From positions 1-12,972 of the forward strand of contig JAUXBW010000018.1 in NCBI GenBank assembly GCA_030619185.1: DNA of 12,972 nt. Reading direction: 5' to 3'. Below the pieces are notes generated by a model. That model made no database searches. It was not told where the DNA came from and saw nothing but the letters and a program-made list of their open reading frames with translations. Origin of the DNA: Methyloprofundus sp. (GTDB lineage Bacteria > Pseudomonadota > Gammaproteobacteria > Methylococcales > Methylomonadaceae). The translations under genes and the position numbers were made by a program. This document shows positions 6,088 through 12,842 of the stretch, in pieces (within the stretch, counting starts at the first letter, position 1; the number at the start of each line of letters is the position of its first letter).

Positions 6088-6137
6088 GTTTCCACGCTCT
6101 GCATGGGGAACCTATGTGTTAACGCTCTGCTCTCCCA
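6088..6137. repeat. degenerate palindromic intergenic repeat (ACGCTCTGC type)
   Basis: ACGCTCTGC occurs twice, at 6094-6102 and 6122-6130, 28 bases apart. The first copy sits in a near-palindrome (TTCCACGCTCTGCATGGGGAA), as in the widespread two-hairpin repeats of the form TTCCCACGCTCTGCGTGGGAA that I know from intergenic regions of several gammaproteobacteria. The second hairpin is decayed. Confidence 0.45.
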
Positions 6138-6175
6138 ATAAAACCCACACTCTTAAAATCTGAATATTTTCTGAA

Positions 6176-6203
6176 TTACAGCGACTATCTGTTACATTAT
6201 AAT
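6176..6203 (+). promoter_or_regulatory. predicted sbcB promoter
   Basis: A perfect -10 TATAAT (6198-6203) is preceded at 16 bases by TTACAG (6176-6181), a moderate -35. Transcription would start near 6210, about 26 bases before the sbcB ATG. The leader has no evident Shine-Dalgarno sequence. Confidence 0.45.
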
Positions 6204-6235
6204 GATCTTTGTCCCTTAAATAGTAAACCGCGTTT

Positions 6236-7681
6236 ATGACAGAAAATAGTTTTTATTGGCATGATTATGAAACCTTTGGTGTTGATCCTCAGCGAGATAG
6301 AGCAGTGCAGTTTGCCGGGGTTAGAACAGATTTTGATTTTAATATTATCGGTGAGCCATTAGTTATATATTGTCAGCCCGGTGATGATACATTACCTCAA
6401 CCAGAAGCCTGTTGTGTCACTGGAATTACCCCGCAAATAGCGCTAGAGAAAGGTGTTTGTGAGGCTGAATTTATTGCCCAAATTCATCAGCAAATGGTGC
6501 AAGACAATACCTGTACGTTAGGTTATAACAATTTACGTTTCGATGATGAGGTGACGCGCAACCTTTTATATCGGAATTTCTATGATCCCTATGCCAGAGA
6601 GTGGCAAAATGGTAACTCACGCTGGGATTTAATTGATTTGATCCGTACTGTGCATGCACTGCGTCCTGAAGGCATACAATGGCCAGTCAATACAGAGGGC
6701 AGAATTAGTTTTCGCCTGGAAAAGCTGACGGCTGAAAATGGTATAGAGCATGCAGCAGCTCATGATGCTTTATCTGATGTCTATGCAACGATAGCCCTGG
6801 CTAAGTTAATTCAACAGGCGCAACCTAAATTATTTCGGTTTTTTTTGCTCAATAGAGGTAAACATCAGGTTAAACAGTTATTACAATTGGGTAGTAATAC
6901 TCCAGTTGTACATGTATCGGGTATGTACGGAGCAGAAAAACAGTATATTTCCCTAGTCTTACCTGTTTGTCAGCATCCCACTAATAGTAATGGCGTGATT
7001 GTTTATGACTTATCGATTAACCCGGAGGCCATGCTTAATTTGTCAGCAGAAGAAATTCAGCAACGTATTTTCACAGCTAAAGCAGACTTACCTGAAGGTG
7101 TTGAGCGTATCCCATTAAAAACTATTCATATTAATAAATGCCCTATTGTTGCTCCTGTTAAAGTACTGCGTGCTAATGATGCAGAACGCTTACATATTGA
7201 TCTGGCGGAGTGTCAAAAGCATAATGATTTAATTCAGCAATCAAGTAGTTTAAAAGCAAAGCTTAATCATGTATTTAGTGGAAATACATTTTCTTCGGGT
7301 GCAGATTCTGACCCTGACCTGATGATTTATAGTGGCGGTTTTTTTTCCGCACAGGATAAACAGATGATGGACAAACTACGAGCGACTGAACCAGAACAGT
7401 TAGTCCATTTTTCATTTCGTACAGGAGATACAAGGCTAGATGAGATGCTGTTTAGATATCGGGCAAGAAATTACCCGGAAACACTGAGCACTGAGGACAG
7501 GCTGCGGTGGCGGAAATTTTGCACAAAACGTCTGAGTGATATTAATGAAAATGGTTTTCTTGACTTTGCTACTTATCAGCAAAAAATAAACGAATTGGAA
7601 AAAGATGACGGGGTAGATAGTCAATTACTTAAAGATTTAGGACAGTATGCACTTGATTTAAAAATAAAACTGCAAGGCTGA
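6236..7681 (+). CDS. sbcB: exodeoxyribonuclease I
   Basis: A 481-residue exonuclease I (E. coli 475), a 3'-5' exonuclease on single-stranded DNA acting in recombination and mismatch repair. The N-terminal DEDDh nuclease domain (about 1-195) shows Asp10 and Glu12 (HDYETFG), Asp103 (NNLRFDDEVTRN) and His176 with Asp181 (HDALSD). The SH3-like and C-terminal helical domains follow, including GMYGAEKQYISLVLPV (about 229-244), VHFSFRTGDTRLDEMLFRYRARNYPETL and the terminal helices. The ATG at 6236 gives the family-typical start (MTENSFYWHDYETFG). No ribosome binding site is clear. It stands as a single gene, with a likely own promoter at 6176-6203 and a hairpin shared with the convergent gene at its 3' side. 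Confidence 0.97.
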   Translation: MTENSFYWHDYETFGVDPQRDRAVQFAGVRTDFDFNIIGEPLVIYCQPGDDTLPQPEACCVTGITPQIALEKGVCEAEFIAQIHQQMVQDNTCTLGYNNLRFDDEVTRNLLYRNFYDPYAREWQNGNSRWDLIDLIRTVHALRPEGIQWPVNTEGRISFRLEKLTAENGIEHAAAHDALSDVYATIALAKLIQQAQPKLFRFFLLNRGKHQVKQLLQLGSNTPVVHVSGMYGAEKQYISLVLPVCQHPTNSNGVIVYDLSINPEAMLNLSAEEIQQRIFTAKADLPEGVERIPLKTIHINKCPIVAPVKVLRANDAERLHIDLAECQKHNDLIQQSSSLKAKLNHVFSGNTFSSGADSDPDLMIYSGGFFSAQDKQMMDKLRATEPEQLVHFSFRTGDTRLDEMLFRYRARNYPETLSTEDRLRWRKFCTKRLSDINENGFLDFATYQQKINELEKDDGVDSQLLKDLGQYALDLKIKLQG

Positions 7682-7802
7682 TAGAGTGTAGCTTCTGCTA
7701 AAACACAAAGCGAACAGTGCAGCACTTATTTTTAGATAGAGTTAACTGTGATTTATAATTTAAATTAGGAACGTGTGAAGTATGGATTGCTGCATATATT
7801 TG

Positions 7803-7837
7803 TTCAATACCCCTGTCCACAGGGCAGGGGTATTGAA
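7803..7837. terminator. 13-bp perfect hairpin between convergent genes
   Basis: TTCAATACCCCTG (7803-7815) and CAGGGGTATTGAA (7825-7837) pair perfectly around a 9-base loop. It lies between sbcB (plus) and the lipoprotein gene (minus), 16 bases beyond the stop of the latter. There is no real T run on either side, so it may act as a bidirectional terminator of modest strength or as a 3'-end stabilising structure. Confidence 0.55.
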
Positions 7838-7853
7838 TGTGTAGTTCAATGGG

Positions 7854-8240
7854 CTATTTCACAAAACAACTGCTTTCAGCATAGCTTTCGGCTTCTTTCA
7901 AGCGTGTGCGTAGGTCTTTAGATTGGCTAGGGTCGCGAAAAACTGCGCCTTTTTCACCTGGTGTACTGCGTAGCATTGCAAACGTTGAGGCTGCTTCATA
8001 TTCTGCAAAGGTCAACTTTTCAGCAATCTTATCAATTTTGCAACCACAGGCGTATTGCGTGACATAATCAAGTTTACCGCCGTGTTTGGCAATACAGTTA
8101 AATACATATTCGACCCGGTCACGAGTAGGGTAATCATGCATCACAACGGCAGTGGTATCAGTTGGTTGTTTTTCAGCTGTTGTTGAACACCCCGTTAGCA
8201 GAGCAATGCACAGAGCTGATAAGAAAACTATTTTATTCAT
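7854..8240 (-). CDS. conserved cysteine-containing lipoprotein, function unknown
   Basis: The start is placed at ATG 8240-8238, not the TTG at 8255, because MNKIVFLSALCIALLTGC is a complete lipoprotein signal with lipobox LTGC (Cys18). The 128-residue precursor has a short Thr-rich linker, then a compact domain with YVFNCIAKHGG, YACGCKIDKIAEKL and AESSCFVK. The four cysteines of the mature domain (one, a CxC pair, one terminal) suggest disulfides or a metal/haem-handling role. I have the impression of similar proteins encoded near quinoprotein dehydrogenases in methylotrophs, but cannot name the family. It diverges from uppP across 74 bases and converges on sbcB. Confidence 0.72.
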   Translation of the reverse strand: MNKIVFLSALCIALLTGCSTTAEKQPTDTTAVVMHDYPTRDRVEYVFNCIAKHGGKLDYVTQYACGCKIDKIAEKLTFAEYEAASTFAMLRSTPGEKGAVFRDPSQSKDLRTRLKEAESYAESSCFVK

Positions 8241-8314
8241 AATGTTAAAAATCAAAGGTTAATCAAGGTAAAATATGCTTTATTTTATCACTGTTTTTTA
8301 TAATTGGATTATTA

Positions 8315-9115
8315 ATGGATAGTTTGCAAGCAATTGCTTTAGCGGTTTTACAGGGATTAACCGAATTTTTGCCGATTTCTAGCTCGGCACATTTGATTTT
8401 ATTGCCAGTGATTGCCGGTTGGCAAGATCAGGGCTTAGCATTTGATGTGGCTGTACATGTGGGTACATTAACAGCAGTCATCGTTTATTATCGTAAAGAT
8501 TTAGCGATAATTATCTCAGCATGGATGGGGTCCCTCATGGGTAAAGGGCTAAATGATGAGGCTAAATTAGCATGGTATGTTGGCCTTGGAACAATTCCAG
8601 TGGGTCTGGTAGGGATCAGTTTATCCGATAACGTGCAGGAAGCACTACGTTCACCTTTGGTTATTGCGGGAGCAACCATCGTATTTGCTTTATTACTCTG
8701 GTGGGCAGAAAAAAGGGCAAAAGAACAACGAAGCACAATTACTTTACTGGATGCAGTGATGGTCGGTTTATTCCAGGCCATTGCCCTTATTCCCGGCACA
8801 TCACGCTCAGGTATTACTATTACAGCCGGTTTATTACTGGGGTTAAAGCGCGAGTATGCGGCTAAATTTTCCTTCCTGTTGTCTATCCCTGTGATTGCCT
8901 TAGCGGGTTCTTTAAAGGCACTGGAACTGTACCAGTCTGGCATCAGCGTTATGTGGGAGTATATGTTTATTGGAGCGACGATATCGGCAATTGTCGCCTA
9001 TCTAAGTATTGCCTGGTTTTTGAAATTGTTAGAAAGAATTGGCATGATGCCGTTTGTCTGGTATCGATTAGTATTGGGTATCGTCTTGATCGGTGTATTT
9101 GCTACTCAGGCGTAA
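8315..9115 (+). CDS. uppP: undecaprenyl-diphosphatase
   Basis: A 266-residue BacA/UppP membrane phosphatase that recycles undecaprenyl diphosphate to the monophosphate carrier for peptidoglycan and O-antigen synthesis; loss lowers, and overproduction raises, bacitracin resistance. The two active-site motifs are complete: GLTEFLPISSSAHL (14-27, with Glu17) and PGTSRSG (160-166, with Arg164), plus His48 in the VHVGTL segment. About eight hydrophobic segments are present and the length is normal. A TATAAT at 8299-8304 just before the ATG would give a very short leader; GGA lies 6 bases upstream of the start. Its last 48 bases overlap the end of the Smr-domain gene on the other strand. Confidence 0.97.
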   Translation: MDSLQAIALAVLQGLTEFLPISSSAHLILLPVIAGWQDQGLAFDVAVHVGTLTAVIVYYRKDLAIIISAWMGSLMGKGLNDEAKLAWYVGLGTIPVGLVGISLSDNVQEALRSPLVIAGATIVFALLLWWAEKRAKEQRSTITLLDAVMVGLFQAIALIPGTSRSGITITAGLLLGLKREYAAKFSFLLSIPVIALAGSLKALELYQSGISVMWEYMFIGATISAIVAYLSIAWFLKLLERIGMMPFVWYRLVLGIVLIGVFATQA

Positions 9116-9637
9116 TAAAACAATGACTGCTCCTGCTCCGCCTTCTCTTTGAGCTGCAGAGCAAAAAGCTTGTACTTCCTGATGCTGTCTTAACCAGACA
9201 TTAAGGTCATTTTTGAGTACCGGTAAATTATTTTCCGAGCGATATCCCTTGCCATGAATAATACGCACACACCGGCAACCATCCTGCTCACAAAAATGTA
9301 AAAATTTGACTAACTCGCGTTTGGCCTGGGCACTTGTTAAACCATGCAGATCAAGTTCTGCATCCAGCCCGTAATGGCCACGACGCATTTTTTTCAGGAC
9401 ATTTTTTTGTAGCCCCGATGCTGTGTAGCTAAAGGTGTCCTCTGCTTGTAGGGCATCTATGAACTCAGATTGTGCACGGGTTAATTTATCAGCGATATGA
9501 GCAGTTTTCTGCTTAGGAAAAGGCTTGGGCTTATAAGTCGGTACAATACTACGTTTATCCGATTTAATGGGCGTAACTTTTCCTATCGACTCAAGAAATA
9601 AATCACTATCTAGTTTTTTTTCTGGTTTATCGCTCAC
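9068..9637 (-). CDS. Smr-domain protein, SmrA/YdaL-like
   Basis: A 189-residue protein with an N-terminal linker (LFLESIGKVTPIK, about 13-25, as in YdaL) and a C-terminal Smr domain (about 94-178): DLHG (96-99), HGKG (128-131) and the GGAGAVIVLLR ending. E. coli SmrB, with DLHG, is a ribosome-collision endonuclease; SmrA/YdaL is less understood. Here the N-terminus and QAFCSAAQREGGAGA resemble YdaL, while the DLHG motif that YdaL lacks is present, so nuclease activity is plausible. The start is GTG (9637-9635); no ATG occurs before residue 84 and the ribosome site is weak. It diverges from surE over 62 bases and overlaps the uppP 3' end by 48 bases. Confidence 0.88.
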   Translation of the reverse strand: MSDKPEKKLDSDLFLESIGKVTPIKSDKRSIVPTYKPKPFPKQKTAHIADKLTRAQSEFIDALQAEDTFSYTASGLQKNVLKKMRRGHYGLDAELDLHGLTSAQAKRELVKFLHFCEQDGCRCVRIIHGKGYRSENNLPVLKNDLNVWLRQHQEVQAFCSAAQREGGAGAVIVLLRLSSKYTDQDDTQY

Positions 9638-9699
9638 GGTAGCTGTAATTTGCTGGATTAATTGCTAATATTAACACTTTTATAGACTGTAATGAAAAA

Positions 9700-10440
9700 A
9701 TGCATATTCTGCTGAGTAATGATGATGGATATTTGGCGCAAGGGCTTATTGCGCTGGCTGATGGACTGCAAGCCTTTGCTGATATTTCAGTGGTTGCCCC
9801 CGATAAAAACCGTAGCGCGGCAAGTAACTCGCTGACTCTGGAAATGCCTTTACGTGCTCAGCAAACTGACAATGGCTTTATTAAAGTGGATGGCACGCCG
9901 ACAGATTGTGTACATCTGGCTCTTACCGGTTTGCTTGATAAAGAACCTGATATGGTCTTTGCGGGGATTAATCATGGTGCCAATTTAGGTGATGATGTAC
10001 TTTATTCAGGCACTGTCGCAGCGGCTACGGAAGGGCGATTTTTAGGTCTACCTGCCGTTGCCATTTCCATGGTTAGTAGTGATCCTAAATATTTTGCTAG
10101 CGCAGTAAAAGTCGCTGGTGAAATTTTACAGCGATTGCTGGATCAGCCATTAGCAAAAGATATTTTACTAAACGTCAATGTTCCTGATATACCCTGGTCT
10201 GAGCTTAAGGGTTTTCAGTCGACTCGTCTGGGTCAGCGGCATAAAGCAGAGTCGGTTATCAAGTCTCAGGATCCAAGAGGAAGAACTATTTATTGGGTAG
10301 GGCCTCCAGGGGCAGAGCAAGATGCGGGTCCTGGCACTGATTTTTATGCGATTAGTCAGGGTTATGTTTCCGTTACACCCCTACAACTGGATTTAACGCG
10401 TTATGATGCACTTGATACATTAAAGGAATGGTTGCCTTGA
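9700..10440 (+). CDS. surE: 5'/3'-nucleotidase SurE
   Basis: A 246-residue SurE, a metal-dependent phosphatase acting on nucleoside 5'- and 3'-monophosphates and short polyphosphate, linked to stationary-phase survival. The metal site is intact: Asp8 and Asp9 (LLSNDDG), Ser39 ([12 protein letters not shown]) and Asn91 ([21 protein letters not shown]). The rest follows the family to the C-terminal VTPLQLDLT segment. ATG 9700 begins the canonical [10 protein letters not shown]; a nearby ATG at 9691 is in another frame. The stop TGA overlaps the pcm ATG by one base, so the two genes form the usual surE-pcm operon. Confidence 0.97.
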   Translation: MHILLSNDDGYLAQGLIALADGLQAFADISVVAPDKNRSAASNSLTLEMPLRAQQTDNGFIKVDGTPTDCVHLALTGLLDKEPDMVFAGINHGANLGDDVLYSGTVAAATEGRFLGLPAVAISMVSSDPKYFASAVKVAGEILQRLLDQPLAKDILLNVNVPDIPWSELKGFQSTRLGQRHKAESVIKSQDPRGRTIYWVGPPGAEQDAGPGTDFYAISQGYVSVTPLQLDLTRYDALDTLKEWLP

Positions 10441-11099
10441 TGAACTCTATACAAGGGATAGGCATGACATCCCGGCGCACTCGTGAGCGCATGATAAATC
10501 GCTTGATAGATCAGGGAATTACCAATCACAAAATTCTGGAGGCCATGCGCAATGTGCCCAGACATCTATTTATGGATGATGCTTTAGCAAGCAGGGCTTA
10601 TGAGGACACCGCTCTGCCTATAGGCCATGGACAGACAATTTCACAGCCTTATATCGTGGCTAAAATGACCGAGCTTCTAGTAGATCAGCGGCATTTAAAA
10701 AATGTACTGGAAATAGGCACAGGTTGTGGTTATCAAACAGCAGTTCTGGCACAGTTAATAGCGCATGTTAATACAGTTGAGCGTATCTACCCTCTATATA
10801 AACAGGCAAAAGACAGGCTATGGGAACTCAAGATTCGCAATGTGAGTTATCTGCACAGTGATGGTGGCTGGGGGTGGCAAGACAAAGCTCCCTTCGATGG
10901 CATACTGGTAGCTGCAGCACCTCCTGAAATTCCAGAAAAACTATTAGAGCAACTCGCGGTAGGGGGGATTATGTTGATCCCCATAGGCAAGGAGCACGGT
11001 GTACAGGAATTACAACGAGTAATACGTACGCCCTCAGGTTATGAAATAGAGTGCCTGGAGCCTGTGAGTTTTGTGCCTTTTTTATCGGGTAAGTCGTAA
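10440..11099 (+). CDS. pcm: protein-L-isoaspartate O-methyltransferase
   Basis: The enzyme methylates isoaspartate residues in damaged proteins using S-adenosylmethionine, starting their repair. The motifs are clear: ALPIGHGQTISQP (about 58-70 from this start), SAM motif VLEIGTGCGYQT (about 89-100), VERI and DGILVAAAPPEIP. Three starts are possible. ATG 10428 lies directly after an AGGA; ATG 10440 overlaps the surE stop as TGATG and gives 219 residues; ATG 10464 has AAGGG 6 bases upstream and gives 211 residues, the length I recall for pseudomonads. I chose 10440 for its coupled overlap, but 10464 is equally credible. The nlpD-rpoS pair that usually follows pcm in gammaproteobacteria is absent. 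Confidence 0.95.
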   Translation: MNSIQGIGMTSRRTRERMINRLIDQGITNHKILEAMRNVPRHLFMDDALASRAYEDTALPIGHGQTISQPYIVAKMTELLVDQRHLKNVLEIGTGCGYQTAVLAQLIAHVNTVERIYPLYKQAKDRLWELKIRNVSYLHSDGGWGWQDKAPFDGILVAAAPPEIPEKLLEQLAVGGIMLIPIGKEHGVQELQRVIRTPSGYEIECLEPVSFVPFLSGKS

Positions 11100-11105
11100 A
11101 CCCGC

Positions 11106-11222
11106 ATGAAACGTGTTGAATTGGCTGGATTCCAAGCCAATTGCACGGGTATGAAATGTTATATTCTGGATATGGGTAGTGGCATGCGGAATGTCGATCC
11201 TAGCTTATTGAAATTGCAATAA
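11106..11222 (+). CDS. possible 38-residue ORF after pcm
   Basis: An open frame runs from ATG 11106, 6 bases after the pcm stop, to TAA 11220-11222. The 38-residue product has two Cys and several Met, with no membrane segment and no known motif. There is no Shine-Dalgarno sequence and the frame contains the hairpin at 11112-11147. It may be a small protein, a remnant, or chance; I favour chance or remnant. Confidence 0.18.
   Translation: MKRVELAGFQANCTGMKCYILDMGSGMRNVDPSLLKLQ
11112..11147 (+). terminator. hairpin downstream of pcm
   Basis: AATTGGCT (11119-11126) and AGCCAATT (11135-11142) pair perfectly around an 8-base loop; CGTG (11112-11115) and CACG (11144-11147) extend the stem across a small internal loop. 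It lies 13 bases after the pcm stop but has no T run, so termination would be weak; it could equally be an mRNA-end structure. Confidence 0.4.
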
Positions 11223-11255
11223 TAAATTGTTATGTAAGCAGTATTAAAATAAAGC

Positions 11256-11627
11256 CTAATGAAAGACGCTCTGTTTTGGTCCTTCTGATCCTCTACGATT
11301 ACCTTCAATAACAATAGACTGAGGCAAAATGCCTGCCGGTATAAGCATCACATAGACAAAGCCTGAAAATGCATCTTCAATAGTGTCTTCGGTATAAATA
11401 CGTACTTCTGATAGATTTTCTCGAGCAATGACTTCAGCCGGATAATCACTCATCGTCAAAGGAAAAATGCCCCATATTGCATACCATTTCTGATACCTTT
11501 TAGTCACTTCCACGGGTGTTCCGGGTGGTAAAAGCTTTACATCCTGCCCATAGGGAGCATCAAGAGGCACCGAAAAACAAGCCGTCAAACTCAACGTAAG
11601 TAATATCAGTAAAATTCGCTTAATCAT
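11256..11627 (-). CDS. small lipoprotein, paralogue of the gene just upstream
   Basis: A 123-residue precursor with a lipoprotein signal MIKRILLILLTLSLTAC (Cys17). The mature part carries VKLLPPGTPVEV, KWYAIWG, SEVRIYTEDT (73-82) and a hydrophobic stretch leading to IVIEGN (105-110). The same skeleton (P-G-V-L, W-x3-WG, EVRxYT-x2-T, I-x-EGN) occurs in the upstream neighbour, so the two arose by duplication. The layout recalls Bor-like small lipoproteins, but I would not assign that family firmly. GGGAG lies 8 bases before the ATG, inside the end of the upstream gene, only 2 bases of gap between them: same operon. It is the last gene of the operon and ends facing pcm. Confidence 0.75.
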   Translation of the reverse strand: MIKRILLILLTLSLTACFSVPLDAPYGQDVKLLPPGTPVEVTKRYQKWYAIWGIFPLTMSDYPAEVIARENLSEVRIYTEDTIEDAFSGFVYVMLIPAGILPQSIVIEGNRRGSEGPKQSVFH

Positions 11628-11629
11628 AT

Positions 11630-12025
11630 TTAATCTCCCTGCTTAATAGTGACAACAGAAACATTGGTTGGCAGTATTGTTGATGTATTTCCTTCTATAA
11701 TCATAGTACGACGAACAATAGAAACCAAACTGGTAATCATCAATAAAAGATTATCCGTCATAGTCTGAGTGGTATAGGCACGCACTTCTTTAAAGTTATA
11801 TTTTTTAATATCAGATTTAGTCGTATTATCTGAAATAGCTCTTGCCCCCCACAACCAGAACCACACTGTCCTTTCAACGCGAATTTCAGCGGACTCATTA
11901 CGTGCCAACACTCTTACCTCATGGCCTTCCGGAACTTCCATCCGCACCGTACCGCAACCTGAGAATAATAGTAAACAGGTACAAATACAGAGAAAACGTA
12001 TTATTGATTTAGCTTTAAAATACAT
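11630..12025 (-). CDS. small lipoprotein, paralogue of the gene just downstream
   Basis: A 131-residue precursor whose signal ends in lipobox FSGC (Cys24). The mature domain shows VPEGHEVRVLA, VWFWLWG (54-60), KEVRAYTTQT (79-88), a hydrophobic stretch (LLLMITSLVSIV) and MIIEGN (108-113). It aligns along its length with the 11256-11627 product. The central hydrophobic segment suggests either a membrane-associated hairpin or a buried strand. ATG 12025 is 5 bases past the stop of the previous operon gene (TATGAGTAA), whose GAG may serve as a weak ribosome site, so translation may be coupled. Function unknown. Confidence 0.75.
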   Translation of the reverse strand: MYFKAKSIIRFLCICTCLLLFSGCGTVRMEVPEGHEVRVLARNESAEIRVERTVWFWLWGARAISDNTTKSDIKKYNFKEVRAYTTQTMTDNLLLMITSLVSIVRRTMIIEGNTSTILPTNVSVVTIKQGD

Positions 12026-12030
12026 ATTAA

Positions 12031-12783
12031 TTACTCATATGAAAAATAACTTTTTTGCCCTGATCTTCCGAAATCAACTAATTCAGCAGTTTCTATGATA
12101 CTCGTCCACTGTGTCGAACTAGTCGTTAATTCAAATTTAGCAACCGGGAAAATCGGAACTGCATTATGATACCAAATATAGCCAGACATCTGCCCGATCC
12201 ACAAGGACATAGTAATCGGTACTTCCCTGACAGACAAAAACTCACCCGCTGGAAGGTCAGCATTTCTATGTGGACCCTCATGCGCAGAATGAAGAATAAA
12301 GTTTAACCATATATTAATTTCGCTCTGTTGCTCCTCTGCTTCACCTTCAAGCAATTCAGCCTGGGTAAAACTCCTGGTATTTTGCTTGTCATTAATCTTT
12401 AATTGTTTGATCTTATACTTTAGATCTCCCGCGATCAACTCTTCAGCTATTAGTGCCGCAACATACTGCTCTTTGTCATTGCTTACTATCCGTAACTCCA
12501 GCCAAAAGGAATCTCCTTCAGCAGCTGCAACTAAAATCTGCACAAACCCCTTTTTTTGACTTGAATCAAATAAGCGAAACACACCCTCTCGTGATATCAA
12601 ACTGGTTTTATAGAGGCTCCATTGTCCTACTTGCCATTGCTCCTTCTTAATACTTTGTTGATAGTGCTCTTGTTTTATTGAGCTTTGTGTTGCTTCTAGT
12701 TTTTTTTGTGTCCCCGGAGATAATTGGGCACAAGCTGATAACCCACTTAGCAACAACAGGATGACTAAAAAATGTCTATTCAT
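12031..12783 (-). CDS. lipoprotein of unknown function, first gene of the operon
   Basis: The start is placed at ATG 12783-12781 rather than 57 bases further upstream, because MNRHFLVILLLLSGLSAC is a full lipoprotein signal (lipobox LSAC, Cys18) and AAGAG lies about 7 bases before it. The 250-residue precursor has a Lys/Gln-rich, likely helical section (about 22-50), then a strand-rich domain with WSLYKTSLISREGVFRLF, GFVQILVAAAEGDSFWLEL and IWYHNAVPIFPVAKFEL, ending in SYFSYE. I do not recognise a family. It heads a three-lipoprotein operon with two small paralogous lipoproteins, which suggests a shared envelope complex, but that is inference. Confidence 0.72.
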   Translation of the reverse strand: MNRHFLVILLLLSGLSACAQLSPGTQKKLEATQSSIKQEHYQQSIKKEQWQVGQWSLYKTSLISREGVFRLFDSSQKKGFVQILVAAAEGDSFWLELRIVSNDKEQYVAALIAEELIAGDLKYKIKQLKINDKQNTRSFTQAELLEGEAEEQQSEINIWLNFILHSAHEGPHRNADLPAGEFLSVREVPITMSLWIGQMSGYIWYHNAVPIFPVAKFELTTSSTQWTSIIETAELVDFGRSGQKSYFSYE

Positions 12784-12812
12784 TTTTAAACTCTTACAAT
12801 CTATTAAGGAAT

Positions 12813-12827
12813 GTATACGTATTATAC
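12813..12827. promoter_or_regulatory. GTATA-N5-TATAC dyad in divergent promoter region
   Basis: The 15 bases GTATACGTATTATAC form a dyad (GTATA, 5-base spacer, TATAC) in the 59-base gap between the minus-strand lipoprotein operon and the plus-strand frame at 12843. It could be an operator or simply overlapping AT-rich -10 elements for the two directions. Confidence 0.25.
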
Positions 12828-12842
12828 TTCGCACGGTCACGG

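Noticed and set aside
8488..8943. 151-codon minus-strand frame inside uppP.
   Set aside because: Long because of codon bias in uppP; the product is composed of antisense of membrane helices and active-site motif, with no family resemblance.
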